From: G020348385 sp964410125
Lineage (GTDB): Bacteria; Acidobacteriota; Aminicenantia; Aminicenantales; Aminicenantaceae
Direction: 5' to 3'
Assembly (NCBI GenBank): GCA_964410125.1
Contig: CAYPGQ010000009.1
Coordinates: 1 to 64,000 of the forward strand
DNA length: 64,000 nt
The notes beneath the pieces are model-generated. The model saw nothing but the letters and a program-made list of their open reading frames with translations. It was not told the DNA's origin and did not search any database. Positions 1 through 8,225 of the stretch are shown here, in pieces (the stretch's first letter is position 1; each line of letters begins with the position of its first letter). The translations under genes and the position numbers were made by a program.

Positions 1-36
1 TTTTCCTAAGGTCACCGCGCCTGTCTTCGACTCTAC

Positions 37-238
37 CGAGCCAAGATTGCTGTAGCGGCGAGGCAGTGGCCCATGCAGCTGTAGTAAGCTACCGCGAATG
101 GGCTACAACGAAGCCGATGTAGTGAGATTGGCTCGCCCGAAGGGTAAAGAATGCCGATGCATAAAATTAAAGAACTTGAAAATTTGTTTTTCTTGAAAAG
201 AAATGATAGCATCGGCATTTTTTATAAATAATTCAGGC
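37..238 (-). repeat. Dispersed MITE-like element, copy A
   Basis: On the minus strand this matches the repeats at 5391-5778 and 24816-25050. In element orientation it starts at the high coordinate with a terminal sequence CCTGAATTATTTATAAAAAA. An AT-rich stem follows (GCCGATGC near 212 pairing with GCATCGGC near 155), then the conserved core TCTCACTACATCGGC and a core hairpin (GCCCAT/ATGGGC around an inner GTAG/CTAC stem). Homology stops after CTTGGCTCG near position 37, so the far terminal repeat seen in the other copies is missing or lies outside the homologous block. No protein is credible here. The element sits directly upstream of the Asp-box gene and may contribute to its leader. Confidence 0.75.
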
Positions 239-265
239 CAATAAATATCTATTTAAGGAGGCATA

Positions 266-2677
266 ATGATTAATCAAAAACGACTTTGTTGGACGGTTGC
301 GATTTTGGGATTATTCATTCTTACTCTTGTTTTTGCTGTATCTCCTGTTCAAGCCCAAAGAGGGAAAAAGTCGCAGCGAATCCAGTCCACGGATCCCGCA
401 CTCCGTTTGAAGGGATATGAGAAACATCTGGAAATGACAGAGAGTTCGCCCTTCAACAAGGAAAAATGGTATCATATCGGACCCAAAAACGTTAGCGGCA
501 GATGCACTGATATCGCTGTGGTTACGCCAAAGGGAAAAAATTACACAATCTATGTGGCTACGGCATCCGGTGGCGTCTGGAAAACCGTAAACGAAGGGAC
601 AACTTGGGAGCCCGTTTTCGAGAAAGAAGCTTCGACCTCGATCGGAGATGTGGCTATCGCCCCATCGAATCCCGACATCGTATGGGTAGGAACCGGCGAG
701 GCCAACATTTTCCGGAGTTCTCAAGCTGGTGTCGGGATCTACAAATCTATTGATGCTGGAAAAACCTGGAAGCACATGGGATTGGCCGATACCAATACCA
801 TTGCACGGGTCATCATTCATCCCGAGAATCCTGACGTTGTTTACGTAGCGGCTTCGGGTCACGAGTGGACAAATAACGAGGAGCGAGGTGTTTACAAGAC
901 TACAGACGGCGGCACGACTTGGGAAAAAATCCTGTACATCGACAATATGACCGGGGCCATCGACTTGGTGATGGATCCATCGAACCATGATACCCTGTAT
1001 GCTGCAACATGGCAGCGTGTGAGAGAAAAATGGAATGATCCCCGGAACGAGCCCAACTACGGGGGAAGCGGAATCCACAAGACCACAGACGGCGGCACGA
1101 CTTGGAATCCAATCAACAACGGGCTTCCGGCTGCAAAATATCGTGGCCGAATCGGTATCGATCTTTGCCTGACTAAACCCAATGTGATCTACGCTTTTGT
1201 CGACAACTATGAACTTGCAAGAGAATTAACCGAAGAAGAAAAAGCCGATGATTACACGTCCGGATTGGCTGGCATTATCAAAGGTGCTAGCGTTTACCGT
1301 TCTGATGACAATGGAGAAACCTGGACCCAGGTGAGTGGTTTAACTGATAATATGAAACAATACATGCAACGCCATTCCGCCACCTACGGCTGGGTTTTCG
1401 GCCAGATGCGTGTGGATCCCAACGATGAAAACACCATCTACACCATGGGCTTAGGCTTGAATGTCTCGAATGACGGAGGAAAAACATTCCGTGGCCTTAG
1501 AGGTATGCACGGTGACCACCACGGCCTCTGGATCGATCCAGACAATTCCGATTACCTGATCAATGTCAATGACGGTGGCATCGTCATATCTTACGACGCA
1601 GGCTTGACCTGGCGGCAGTTCAGAGACAATCTTCCTGTGTGCCAGTTTTTCAATATCAACTACGATATGGACACTCCCTTCCGAGTGTACGGTTCGATGC
1701 AGGATCATGGCAGCTACAGAGGACAAGTGATCAAGGGCGGAACGGATAGATACGGGAGACCATTAGAAGGCATCCAGACCGTGGATTTTGAGGGGGCACC
1801 TGGTGGTGAAGGCAGCAGCCATGCTATCGACCCGACAAACCCGAAAACCGTCTATTCTGCTGGTTTCTATGGGACCATCAGCAGGAGCGTACTGGGTAAG
1901 GATGGAAATTGGCAAAACAAACGTGTTCTTCCCATGCCATATCCCAATGAGCCTCGCCTCAGAGGACAGTGGGTTGCACCTTTTATCATCTCTCCCCACA
2001 ACCCCAATATCATTTACCATGGGATGCAGTATCTTTTCATGTCCCGAGATAAGGGAGATTCCTGGGAGAGAATCAGCCCTGATTTGACCCGTAATATCAA
2101 GTCCGAGTTGGGGGATATTCCCTTCCAAACACTCTTTGCGATTGACGAATCTCCTCTCAAGTTCGGATTGATCTATGTGGGAACCGATGACGGTAATGTC
2201 CATGTTACCAAAGATGGCGGCAAAACCTGGAAAAAGATCATGAATGGTTTACCCTACCAAAAATGGGTATCCAAAATGGTTGCTTCTGCCTATGATATGA
2301 GTACGGTCTACATGACCCAGAACGGCAAACGGGATGACGATTTTAATCCCTATGTGTGGAAATCCACGGATTTTGGCAATACCTGGGAAGACATCTCCGG
2401 CAATATTCCCCTTGGACCAGTGAATGTCATCAGAGAAGACCCTATTGACAGGAACATTCTTTATGTGGCCACAGACGTAGGCGTGTATGTCACCAAAGAC
2501 GGCGGTAAAACCTGGAATGTTTTGGGAAGCAACCTGTCCTCTGTTTATGCGCTCGATCTGATCATCCATCCTCGCGACAACATCGTTGTGATCGCCACTC
2601 ACGGCCGCGGCATGTGGGCCATTGATGCTGAGTTCGTTAACGAAAAGAGCACACGTAGACGCTTCAGACGATTCTGA
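266..2677 (+). CDS. Secreted Asp-box (BNR) repeat beta-propeller protein, sortilin/VPS10-like
   Basis: An 803-residue exported protein starting with a signal peptide (hydrophobic residues ~10-28, cleavage after VQA). About eleven Asp-box motifs of the form S/T-x-D-x-G-x-T-W run through the protein (for example IDAGKTW, TDGGTTW twice, DDNGETW, KDGGKTW twice, TDFGNTW). Such repeats form the loops of beta-propellers in sialidases, VPS10/sortilin domains and related secreted proteins. No sialidase catalytic residues were identified, so a glycosidase activity should not be assumed; a binding or scaffold propeller is as likely. The C-terminus is Arg-rich (RRRFRRF). The start is fixed by a strong AAGGAGG ending 6 bases before ATG. 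Monocistronic: an intrinsic terminator follows at 2704-2746. Confidence 0.88.
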   Translation: MINQKRLCWTVAILGLFILTLVFAVSPVQAQRGKKSQRIQSTDPALRLKGYEKHLEMTESSPFNKEKWYHIGPKNVSGRCTDIAVVTPKGKNYTIYVATASGGVWKTVNEGTTWEPVFEKEASTSIGDVAIAPSNPDIVWVGTGEANIFRSSQAGVGIYKSIDAGKTWKHMGLADTNTIARVIIHPENPDVVYVAASGHEWTNNEERGVYKTTDGGTTWEKILYIDNMTGAIDLVMDPSNHDTLYAATWQRVREKWNDPRNEPNYGGSGIHKTTDGGTTWNPINNGLPAAKYRGRIGIDLCLTKPNVIYAFVDNYELARELTEEEKADDYTSGLAGIIKGASVYRSDDNGETWTQVSGLTDNMKQYMQRHSATYGWVFGQMRVDPNDENTIYTMGLGLNVSNDGGKTFRGLRGMHGDHHGLWIDPDNSDYLINVNDGGIVISYDAGLTWRQFRDNLPVCQFFNINYDMDTPFRVYGSMQDHGSYRGQVIKGGTDRYGRPLEGIQTVDFEGAPGGEGSSHAIDPTNPKTVYSAGFYGTISRSVLGKDGNWQNKRVLPMPYPNEPRLRGQWVAPFIISPHNPNIIYHGMQYLFMSRDKGDSWERISPDLTRNIKSELGDIPFQTLFAIDESPLKFGLIYVGTDDGNVHVTKDGGKTWKKIMNGLPYQKWVSKMVASAYDMSTVYMTQNGKRDDDFNPYVWKSTDFGNTWEDISGNIPLGPVNVIREDPIDRNILYVATDVGVYVTKDGGKTWNVLGSNLSSVYALDLIIHPRDNIVVIATHGRGMWAIDAEFVNEKSTRRRFRRF

Positions 2678-2703
2678 TAATTTCTGGTTTTCAGTGGTAA
2701 TAC

Positions 2704-2746
2704 AAAAGGCCCGTCTATTCTAATCAAGGAGAGAAGGGCCTTTTTT
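2704..2746 (+). terminator. Rho-independent terminator after the Asp-box gene
   Basis: AAAAGGCCC and GGGCCTTTTTT form a stem about 27 bases downstream of the stop at 2677. The right arm runs into a T tract. This is the clearest intrinsic terminator in the window and separates the Asp-box gene from permease 1. Confidence 0.8.
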
Positions 2747-2805
2747 CTGTTCTCCGCGCAACTTTTTGAAAATAGAATCCGTCTACCATATTGATGTCAA
2801 TCCGT

Positions 2806-2910
2806 CTGGATTACTAATAAAAAGTGGTGATGTATAATATAAATGAATTTTAGAATTTGTATTCTGTTGCAAGCGAATGATATCATCCGCAGTTTTTATG
2901 AATAAGTCAG
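2806..2910 (-). repeat. Core-less derivative of the MITE-like element (copy D)
   Basis: A 105-base AT-rich stretch with imperfect terminal inverted repeats of about 27 bases: CTGGATTACTAATAAAAAG on the left, and CTGACTTATTCATAAAAAC read from the right end on the opposite strand. The minus-strand end matches the first ~60 bases of copy A, including the GATGATATCATT segment. The conserved core hairpin of copies A-C is absent, so this looks like an internally deleted relative. It ends 31 bases before the start codon of permease 1 and occupies that gene's upstream region. Confidence 0.5.
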
Positions 2911-2940
2911 AAAAATAATGTGTGGACGCAGGAGGGAGTC

Positions 2941-5388
2941 ATGTTATCAAACTACCTGAAAGTTGCCTGGAGAAATATTGTAAGGAAAAAAGGATTCTCT
3001 TTTATCAACATCACAGGTTTGGCCATCGGGATGACGGTCTGTCTCCTCATCCTTTTGTTCGTCCAGTATGAGCTGAGTTATGATACCTACCACAAGAATG
3101 CGGAAGATCTCTACCGGCTCGAACGCCAGTGGCTCAGCGCAGACGGGTCGTTACGGGGCCATTTTGCCTCTTTAGCGCCGTCCTTTGTGATTTTTTTAGA
3201 AAAAGAATTCCCCGAGATCGAAAACGCTGTGCGCATTTTCCCTGTTGACACAACCCTTGTGAGCGTGGGGGATACTCATTATGTGGAAAAGCGTTTTTAT
3301 TTCGCCGAAGAAGACATCTTTGACGTTTTTTCCATTCCCCTGATCAAAGGAGATTCCAAGACTGCTCTTGCCAAACCGGACGGTCTGGTTATCTCCCAGT
3401 CCATGGCTAGAAAATACTTCAGGGACGAAAATCCGATCGGAAAGCAGATGCAGTTTGACCAGACCTACCTCTTTCAGGTAACCGGAATCATGGAAGACAC
3501 CCCTTCGAACACCCATGTCTATTTTGATTTTTTAGCTCCCTACCTTGCCCTGAAAGGACTTCAGGGAAGCGGAGAGAGAGATTATTTTCACGGAACCAGA
3601 AATTTCACGGACAATGTGACTTTTGCCTATGTGCGGTTTGCGCCGGGGACAGATCCCGGTGCTGTAAAGGCGAAAATCCCTGATTTTATGGACCGTGTTT
3701 TGGGCACGCGGAAAGACAAAGATGGCAATATTGTTCCGGCCAGCAAGGGGAATACGATCCTCCTGCAAAAGGTCACCGACATCCACCTCTATTCCCACAC
3801 GAGCAAAGAACTGGAGGCCAACGGCGACATCCGGTATGTCAATCTTTTCACCATCATTGCCCTGTTTGTTTTGATCATTGCCTGCATCAACTTCATGAAT
3901 CTCTCCACAGCCAGAGCCACCCAAAGAGCCAGAGAGGTCGGGTTGCGGAAGGTTGTTGGCGCCAACCGTCGGCAACTCACAGCCCAGTTTTTAGGAGAGT
4001 CTTTAATGGTAGCCCTGATGGCCATTGTATTGGCTTTGGTCCTTGTCGCTATCTTGCTCCCTGCCTTCAATTCTTTTACCAACCGGGATATCAGTTTTGG
4101 ATTACTTCTCAATCCGGTCGGATTGCTGACGGTTTTAGGCGTTTTTTTCCTGACAGGTATTGTCTCGGGTTTTTATCCTGCACTGTATCTTTCGGCATTC
4201 AGACCGGCGACCATCTTACGGGGGGAATTGACCCAGGGAACCCGAGGGGCCTTAATGCGTAAAGTCCTTGTCGTTTTTCAATTTGCCATCTCTGTAGCTT
4301 TGATTGTGGGAGTGGGTGTGGTTTACAAACAGATGAGGTTTTTACAAGATGCCGACCTCGGTTTCGAACGGGAGAATATCATCATGCTCCGGGCCGATCA
4401 AATGATCAAACAAAACTGGCAGGAATTCAAACAGCAGCTCACCAGCAGTCCCTATATCCTATTCGCTACCCTGTCGAAACGGGCACCGACAGGACGGTTG
4501 CTGGATTCTCCTGGATTTCGGACCGAAGTGAACGGCCAGATGTTAACCAGCCCTTTCAGCATGCCGCACAACCGCGTCGAATACGATTTTTTAAAAACTT
4601 ATGGGATGGAAATCATCGCAGGCCGGGATTTTTCCATCGAGTATCCCACAGATGCAACCAAAGCTTTTATCCTGAACGAGACCGCCGTGCGGCGACTGGG
4701 ATTGGAAAGACCGGAAGACGCCGTGGGAATATCCATGTCGACTTTTGCACCTTTTTTAAACGGAAACGTGATCGGAGTGGTTAAAGACTTCAACTATGAA
4801 TCCATGCACCATGAGATCATCCCGATTATCACCTATATCCAGCCCATTCAGGCGAATACCGTCTCCATCCGGATTGCTTCGGGGCGGACACGGGAGGCAT
4901 TGAGCGATGCAGAGGTTGTTTGGAAACGATTCAATCCGGAATACCCCTTCCAGTATGATTTTCTGGATGACCGAATAGCCGAGCAATACCGGAACGAAGA
5001 ACGGATGATGCAGATGTTCGGGTATTTCAGCCTTCTCGCTATTTTTATCGCTTGTCTTGGACTTTTTGGCCTCGCGTCCTTCATGGCAGAAAAGCGCACC
5101 AAGGAAATTGGCATAAGGAAAGTGCTGGGAGCATCCCTTGCGAATATCATGGTTCTCCTATCCAAGGAGTTTACCCTTTTGGTTTTAGTCGGGAACATCA
5201 TCGCATGGCCGCTTGCCTATTTTGCCATGCATGGTTGGCTGAACAATTTTGCCTACAAAATTGGGATCGGATGGATCGTATTTGTGCTTGCAGGACTTTT
5301 GACCTTTATGATCTCCCTGTTGACTGTGAGCTACCAGGCCATAAGAGCGGCCTTGACCGATCCAGCTGTCGCTATTCGCTACGAATAA
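2941..5388 (+). CDS. FtsX/MacB-type ABC transporter permease (paralogue 1)
   Basis: About 815 residues. An N-terminal transmembrane helix (GLAIGMTVCLLILLF) is followed by a MacB-type periplasmic domain, an FtsX domain around residues 285-420 (IACINFMNLSTARA, then REVGLRKVVGA), a second periplasmic domain, and a C-terminal FtsX domain (LFGLASFMAEKRTKEIGIRKVLGAS). The protein ends in IRYE like its three paralogues in this window. The upstream ATG at 2920 lacks a ribosome site, whereas GGAGGG at 2931-2936 precedes the ATG at 2941, so I use 2941. Proteins of this family work with a separate LolD/MacB-type ATPase in lipoprotein, peptide or drug export. No ATPase gene is adjacent, so partner and substrate are unknown. 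Confidence 0.88.
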   Translation: MLSNYLKVAWRNIVRKKGFSFINITGLAIGMTVCLLILLFVQYELSYDTYHKNAEDLYRLERQWLSADGSLRGHFASLAPSFVIFLEKEFPEIENAVRIFPVDTTLVSVGDTHYVEKRFYFAEEDIFDVFSIPLIKGDSKTALAKPDGLVISQSMARKYFRDENPIGKQMQFDQTYLFQVTGIMEDTPSNTHVYFDFLAPYLALKGLQGSGERDYFHGTRNFTDNVTFAYVRFAPGTDPGAVKAKIPDFMDRVLGTRKDKDGNIVPASKGNTILLQKVTDIHLYSHTSKELEANGDIRYVNLFTIIALFVLIIACINFMNLSTARATQRAREVGLRKVVGANRRQLTAQFLGESLMVALMAIVLALVLVAILLPAFNSFTNRDISFGLLLNPVGLLTVLGVFFLTGIVSGFYPALYLSAFRPATILRGELTQGTRGALMRKVLVVFQFAISVALIVGVGVVYKQMRFLQDADLGFERENIIMLRADQMIKQNWQEFKQQLTSSPYILFATLSKRAPTGRLLDSPGFRTEVNGQMLTSPFSMPHNRVEYDFLKTYGMEIIAGRDFSIEYPTDATKAFILNETAVRRLGLERPEDAVGISMSTFAPFLNGNVIGVVKDFNYESMHHEIIPIITYIQPIQANTVSIRIASGRTREALSDAEVVWKRFNPEYPFQYDFLDDRIAEQYRNEERMMQMFGYFSLLAIFIACLGLFGLASFMAEKRTKEIGIRKVLGASLANIMVLLSKEFTLLVLVGNIIAWPLAYFAMHGWLNNFAYKIGIGWIVFVLAGLLTFMISLLTVSYQAIRAALTDPAVAIRYE

Positions 5389-5390
5389 TT

Positions 5391-5778
5391 ACCTGAATTA
5401 TTCATAAAAAATAGCGATGCCTTACATCTCTTCCCAAAAACCAAAATTTCAAGTCTAATTATAAGATACATCGGTATTTTTTACCCTACTGGCGAGCCAG
5501 TCTCACTACATCGGCTGCGTTGTATCCCACTAGCGGTAGTTCACTACAGCTNNNNNNNNNNNNNNNNNNNNNNNNNNNNNNNNNNNNNNNNNNNNNNNNN
5601 NNNNNNNNNNNNNNNNNNNNNNNNNNNNNNNNNNNNNNNNNNNNNNNNNNNCCAGTCTCACTACATCGGCTGCGTTGTATCCCACTAGCGGTAGTTCACT
5701 ACAGCTGCGTGGGCCACTGCCTTGCATCCTTTAATGCTAGGATGGGGGGGAGGGTCTTGGCCCGTGAATAATCCAGGT
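5391..5778 (+). repeat. MITE-like element, copy B, interrupted by an assembly gap
   Basis: The ends are near-perfect inverted repeats: ACCTGAATTATTCA on the left; on the right the reverse complement reads ACCTGGATTATTCA (13 of 14 match). The interior has an AT-rich stem (GCGATGC/CATCGGT), the core TCTCACTACATCGGC, and a hairpin CCCAC/GTGGG enclosing AGC-GTAG/CTAC-GCT. The interval contains 100 Ns flanked by the same 55 bases (5497-5551 and 5652-5706). Removing the gap and one overlap gives 233 bases, almost the 235 of copy C, so this is probably a single intact element. Confidence 0.8.
5552..5651. other. Scaffold gap of 100 N
   Basis: Exactly 100 undetermined bases. The 55 bases immediately before and after are identical. 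An exact 55-base overlap at contig ends is what a k=55 de Bruijn assembler leaves when a repeat breaks a contig. The true gap length is therefore probably zero, with the 55 bases present once. Confidence 0.9.
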
Positions 5779-5812
5779 TAGATTTGAAATTTAAAAAATA
5801 GGGTGGTACCTT

Positions 5813-5827
5813 ATGGGACGTCCCCAT
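5813..5827. repeat. REP-like palindrome at a start codon
   Basis: ATGGGACGTCCCCAT, a GGGACGTCCC palindrome, overlaps the ATG of the methyltransferase gene. The related GGGGACGTCCCC occurs at 21289-21300. Short G/C palindromes of this type are often associated with REP/RAYT-type dispersed repeats; no transposase is present here. Confidence 0.4.
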
Positions 5828-6671
5828 GAAAAGAATTATTGAAATCGCTGTGTTTGCATTGATTGCATGCGCATGCGTCGTTGCCCTGTTTTTGATGAAT
5901 GGGGAAGAAGAGCAGGGATTCAAATTTTCCCAAGGGCCGGAGATTTCCCTTCGAAATGCGACCCAAACCAGAATTCATTACGGCATCAAACCCAACAATA
6001 CATTTGATGCGCCTGAAAAAAAAGTGATTAGACCCAAGGAAATCCATCGTTACAAAAGCAGATTTGTCCTGGAGGTTTCGTGGGAAAGGATTGGAGTAAA
6101 GACAACGCGGCATATCACGCCCGGCAGACCCTATGCATTCCGTTACGATGAAAACAACCTGATTAAGATCTACGAAGGGTCACACGGTAAAGCGGATGCG
6201 GAAGACCTGGCTCCTTATGTGGCCACTCCGATGGAGGTCGTTGCCAAAATGCTTGAGATGGCTGAGGTGGACAGCCAAGATATAGTGTATGATATCGGAT
6301 GCGGAGACGGACGGATCATTGTCATGGCAGCGGAGAAATACGGGGCCCGGGGTGTCGGTATCGACATTAATCCCCTAATGATCGACGAGGCCAAAGAAAA
6401 TGCCAGAGCAGCAAAAGTGGAACACCTGCTTCGGTTCTATCTGGGGGATGCTACAACCATGAATTTTTCAAAAGCCACAGTGGTGACCCTTTACCTTCTG
6501 CCAGAATCCAATGCCATACTGCGTCCGATGTTTGACGAGCAACTGGAACCAGGTGTTGTGGTTGTATCCCATAATTATCGTATTCCGGGCTGGGAAGAAA
6601 AAGAAGTCGACACCTTCTATATGAAGGACGAATGGGATAAGAATCACAGCATCTTCCTCTACAAAAAGTGA
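5826..6671 (+). CDS. Membrane-anchored class I SAM methyltransferase, FAM173-like
   Basis: A 281-residue protein. Residues ~5-24 form one N-terminal membrane helix; a ~100-residue extracytoplasmic-looking region of unknown fold follows. The methyltransferase domain begins near residue 130 with the block YVATPMEVVAKMLEMA and continues with motif I DIGCGDGRI and the acidic GVGIDINP. Later it has GDATTMNFSKATVVTLYLLP and a PG turn. This order and wording match the FAM173/ATPSCKMT family, whose eukaryotic members trimethylate lysine in membrane proteins; the substrate here is unknown. The start has no clear ribosome site and lies inside a palindrome just downstream of MITE copy B. The stop overlaps the GTG start of the next gene by four bases (GTGA), so the two are translationally coupled. 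Confidence 0.8.
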   Translation: MKRIIEIAVFALIACACVVALFLMNGEEEQGFKFSQGPEISLRNATQTRIHYGIKPNNTFDAPEKKVIRPKEIHRYKSRFVLEVSWERIGVKTTRHITPGRPYAFRYDENNLIKIYEGSHGKADAEDLAPYVATPMEVVAKMLEMAEVDSQDIVYDIGCGDGRIIVMAAEKYGARGVGIDINPLMIDEAKENARAAKVEHLLRFYLGDATTMNFSKATVVTLYLLPESNAILRPMFDEQLEPGVVVVSHNYRIPGWEEKEVDTFYMKDEWDKNHSIFLYKK

Positions 6672-7135
6672 TAAACATATTGAAGATCTATGAGCTCAAG
6701 AGGCAGGTAATCATTCCTGCTCCTATAGGAGAGGTTTTTTCTTTTTTCAGTGCTGTTGAAAACTTGAACCTGATAACGCCGCCATGGCTGTATTTTAAGA
6801 TTCTGACTCCGCTTCCTGTAAAGATGAAAAAAAACGCTTTGATCGACTATTCCATCAAGCTTCTTGGATTGCAAATGACTTGGAGAACAGAGATAACGGT
6901 GTGGCAACCTCTTGATCGATTCGTCGACCGCCAGGTAAACGGACCCTATCGAGTTTGGGAACACACACACCTGTTCGAGGAAAAAGCGGGAGGCACACAG
7001 ATGGAGGATATCATCAGGTACGCTGTGCCCGGATTTGTCCTATCTCCGCTGATTCACTTTTTATTTGTACGGCCTCGACTGGAGAAAATTTTTTCTTTCA
7101 GAGAAAAGTCGATTCTCGAATATTTTAACAAGTGA
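6668..7135 (+). CDS. SRPBCC-family ligand-binding protein
   Basis: About 155 residues, starting at a GTG that overlaps the upstream stop (GTGA), which implies coupled translation with the methyltransferase. The sequence follows the START/SRPBCC pattern: a first strand with PAPIGEVFSFFSAVENLN, the helix-turn TPPWLYFKIL, a central pair of strands ending in TEITVWQPLDRFVD, the GPYRVWEHTHLFEE strand-turn, and a C-terminal helix (LEKIFSFREKSILEYF). SRPBCC proteins of this size bind hydrophobic ligands or act as cyclases; no specific activity can be assigned. A pseudogene region follows, so this is the last intact gene of the pair. Confidence 0.78.
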   Translation: MINILKIYELKRQVIIPAPIGEVFSFFSAVENLNLITPPWLYFKILTPLPVKMKKNALIDYSIKLLGLQMTWRTEITVWQPLDRFVDRQVNGPYRVWEHTHLFEEKAGGTQMEDIIRYAVPGFVLSPLIHFLFVRPRLEKIFSFREKSILEYFNK

Positions 7136-7153
7136 CCAGGAATCCTGCTGACA

Positions 7154-7330
7154 TCATTGCTTTTCTTTTTCGGGAAACAAAGTGATTTGTACGTAGTTTT
7201 CCATATTGAGGTAGGTCTTTGCCGCATCATTAATCACTTCGACTGTAAGGGGAAGTGCTCGAGGATGATTTTGTGTTATGATCTGCATGAAGGTGTCATA
7301 AAACACATACATTGGATTAGCATCGCGCCG
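7154..7330 (-). pseudogene. Remnant of M16 (insulinase-family) zinc peptidase, C-terminal end only
   Basis: The minus strand reads about 58 codons ending at TGA 7156-7154. The segments NPMYVFYDTFMQI and EVINDAAKTYLNMENYVQ, then ITLFPEKEK, look like the end of a periplasmic M16 peptidase, where xAAxxYLxxxNYVxxxLxP is the usual closing pattern. No start codon, HxxEH motif or upstream domains remain. The frame collapses at about 7325-7333, where it meets the start of a different gene (MFS fragment). It was identified by reading the strand directly; confidence rests on the C-terminal pattern. Confidence 0.6.
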
Positions 7331-7466
7331 CCTGTATCGTGAAGATCTGGGTTTTGTTCAGGTTGTTGGATTCGTAGTAAGGGATCAAAATCGGCACGAT
7401 CACCCAGAATTCGCTCAATAGTTTGTAAGCATAGATCTTCCAGAGATTGGACCGGATGTTCATCAT
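7317..7466 (-). pseudogene. Remnant of MFS transporter, first ~46 codons
   Basis: From ATG 7466 (or 7463) the minus strand reads 49 codons to TAA at 7319-7317. The start NIRSNLWKIYAYKLLSEFW followed by VIVPILIPYYES and TQIFTIQAA matches the first transmembrane helix and loop of major facilitator transporters. After this the frame runs into M16 peptidase sequence in another frame, so about 350 residues of transporter are gone. The upstream 7467-7558 region shows no other gene. It is unlikely to be functional. Confidence 0.6.
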
Positions 7467-7558
7467 TTATTCAGGGAAGGCTTATATATGATCGGATTCT
7501 ATAATTAAAAGTATCGTTCTATCACACTCTAACTTCATAGAAGTTTTTTCCGGGAGGA

Positions 7559-8089
7559 TTAAAGAGGTCGTTCGTGCTCGGAAGAACCTGATTCTGCGTG
7601 GGCCTTCCACCATTCGAAGACATGCCCTTTTGCCTCGAGCTTGACGCCTGATTTTTCACCTGGGGCGAGATCCTTCCTCTCTGTAGGACCCAATTCCACT
7701 CCGGTGGAAAGGTGGACTTCCACCCGCACTTTTTTAATGGTTTTATCCGTGACGTTTTCGATAGATCCGATAAAGGACGAAGAAGCATTATGGAAGGCTA
7801 AAACCAATCGCACCCCTTTGCGCACATGATTATAGGTGTCGGTAAGGATTAATTTTTCTCCCGATTCTTCTCCCTCTTCGCCATGGATATGTTCCCCTTC
7901 TTCCCCTTGTTCATGGGCTTGTTCTCCCTGGACATGTTCTCCTTCTTCGCCATGTTCATGGGCATCTTCAGCTTGCGTGGCTGTTTTTTCCTGTCCTTTG
8001 TCGCCGGTCGCACAGGCCGTGCCAAACATGACCAAAGCCGCAGCGACAACGGCTATAAATATCCATAATTTCCATGAGATTTTTTTCAT
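7559..8089 (-). CDS. His/Glu-rich lipoprotein with FxLYD-like domain
   Basis: About 176 residues from the ATG at 8089, which has GGAGAGGAAC just upstream; the longer open frame to 8257 has no ribosome site. The N-terminus MKKISWKLWIF leads into a helix and a lipobox-like MFGTAC, so the mature protein is probably lipid-anchored. Residues ~45-80 are a low-complexity stretch of Glu, Gly, His and Gln with repeated HEQGEEGEH-type units, plausible as a metal-binding or pH-buffering tether. The C-terminal ~90 residues (RLVLAFHNASSSFIGSIENVTDKTIKKV and following) resemble FxLYD-like beta-sandwich domains. It is transcribed divergently from the 8226 operon. Function unknown. Confidence 0.72.
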   Translation of the reverse strand: MKKISWKLWIFIAVVAAALVMFGTACATGDKGQEKTATQAEDAHEHGEEGEHVQGEQAHEQGEEGEHIHGEEGEESGEKLILTDTYNHVRKGVRLVLAFHNASSSFIGSIENVTDKTIKKVRVEVHLSTGVELGPTERKDLAPGEKSGVKLEAKGHVFEWWKAHAESGSSEHERPL

Positions 8090-8125
8090 AACAGTTCCTC
8101 TCCTTCTTTGAGTTACTTTTTTCCT

Positions 8126-8182
8126 ATTATATCGGAAAATTTGGCGTTCGAACAGTGTGAAGAATTTGCAACAATTTGTTGC
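8126..8182. promoter_or_regulatory. Divergent promoter region with possible -10 and palindrome
   Basis: Between the divergent starts at 8089 (minus) and 8226 (plus). On the minus strand a perfect TATAAT lies at 8131-8126, 37 bases from the lipoprotein start, with no convincing -35. A short palindrome GCAACA-ATT-TGTTGC sits at 8168-8182, between the two genes, and could be an operator. Both calls are by eye. Confidence 0.35.
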
Positions 8183-8225
8183 GCTCGGCTGTCTTATGAG
8201 TAAAATGAAAAAAAAGGAGAAAGCA

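Noticed and set aside
33..218. Short reading frames with similar peptide sequences in repeat copies A, B and C (minus 33-218, plus 5520-5771, plus 24836-25042)
   Set aside because: The peptides agree only because the underlying DNA is repeated. They lack ribosome sites, and copy B runs through Ns. The conserved feature is the stem pairing, not codons.
5497..5706. A 55-base tandem duplication
   Set aside because: Identity stops exactly at the gap on both sides, so it is more simply explained as a contig-end overlap than a biological duplication.
7157..7342. A 61-codon plus-strand gene
   Set aside because: The minus strand here reads clear M16 and MFS fragments; the plus frame has no ribosome site or family features.
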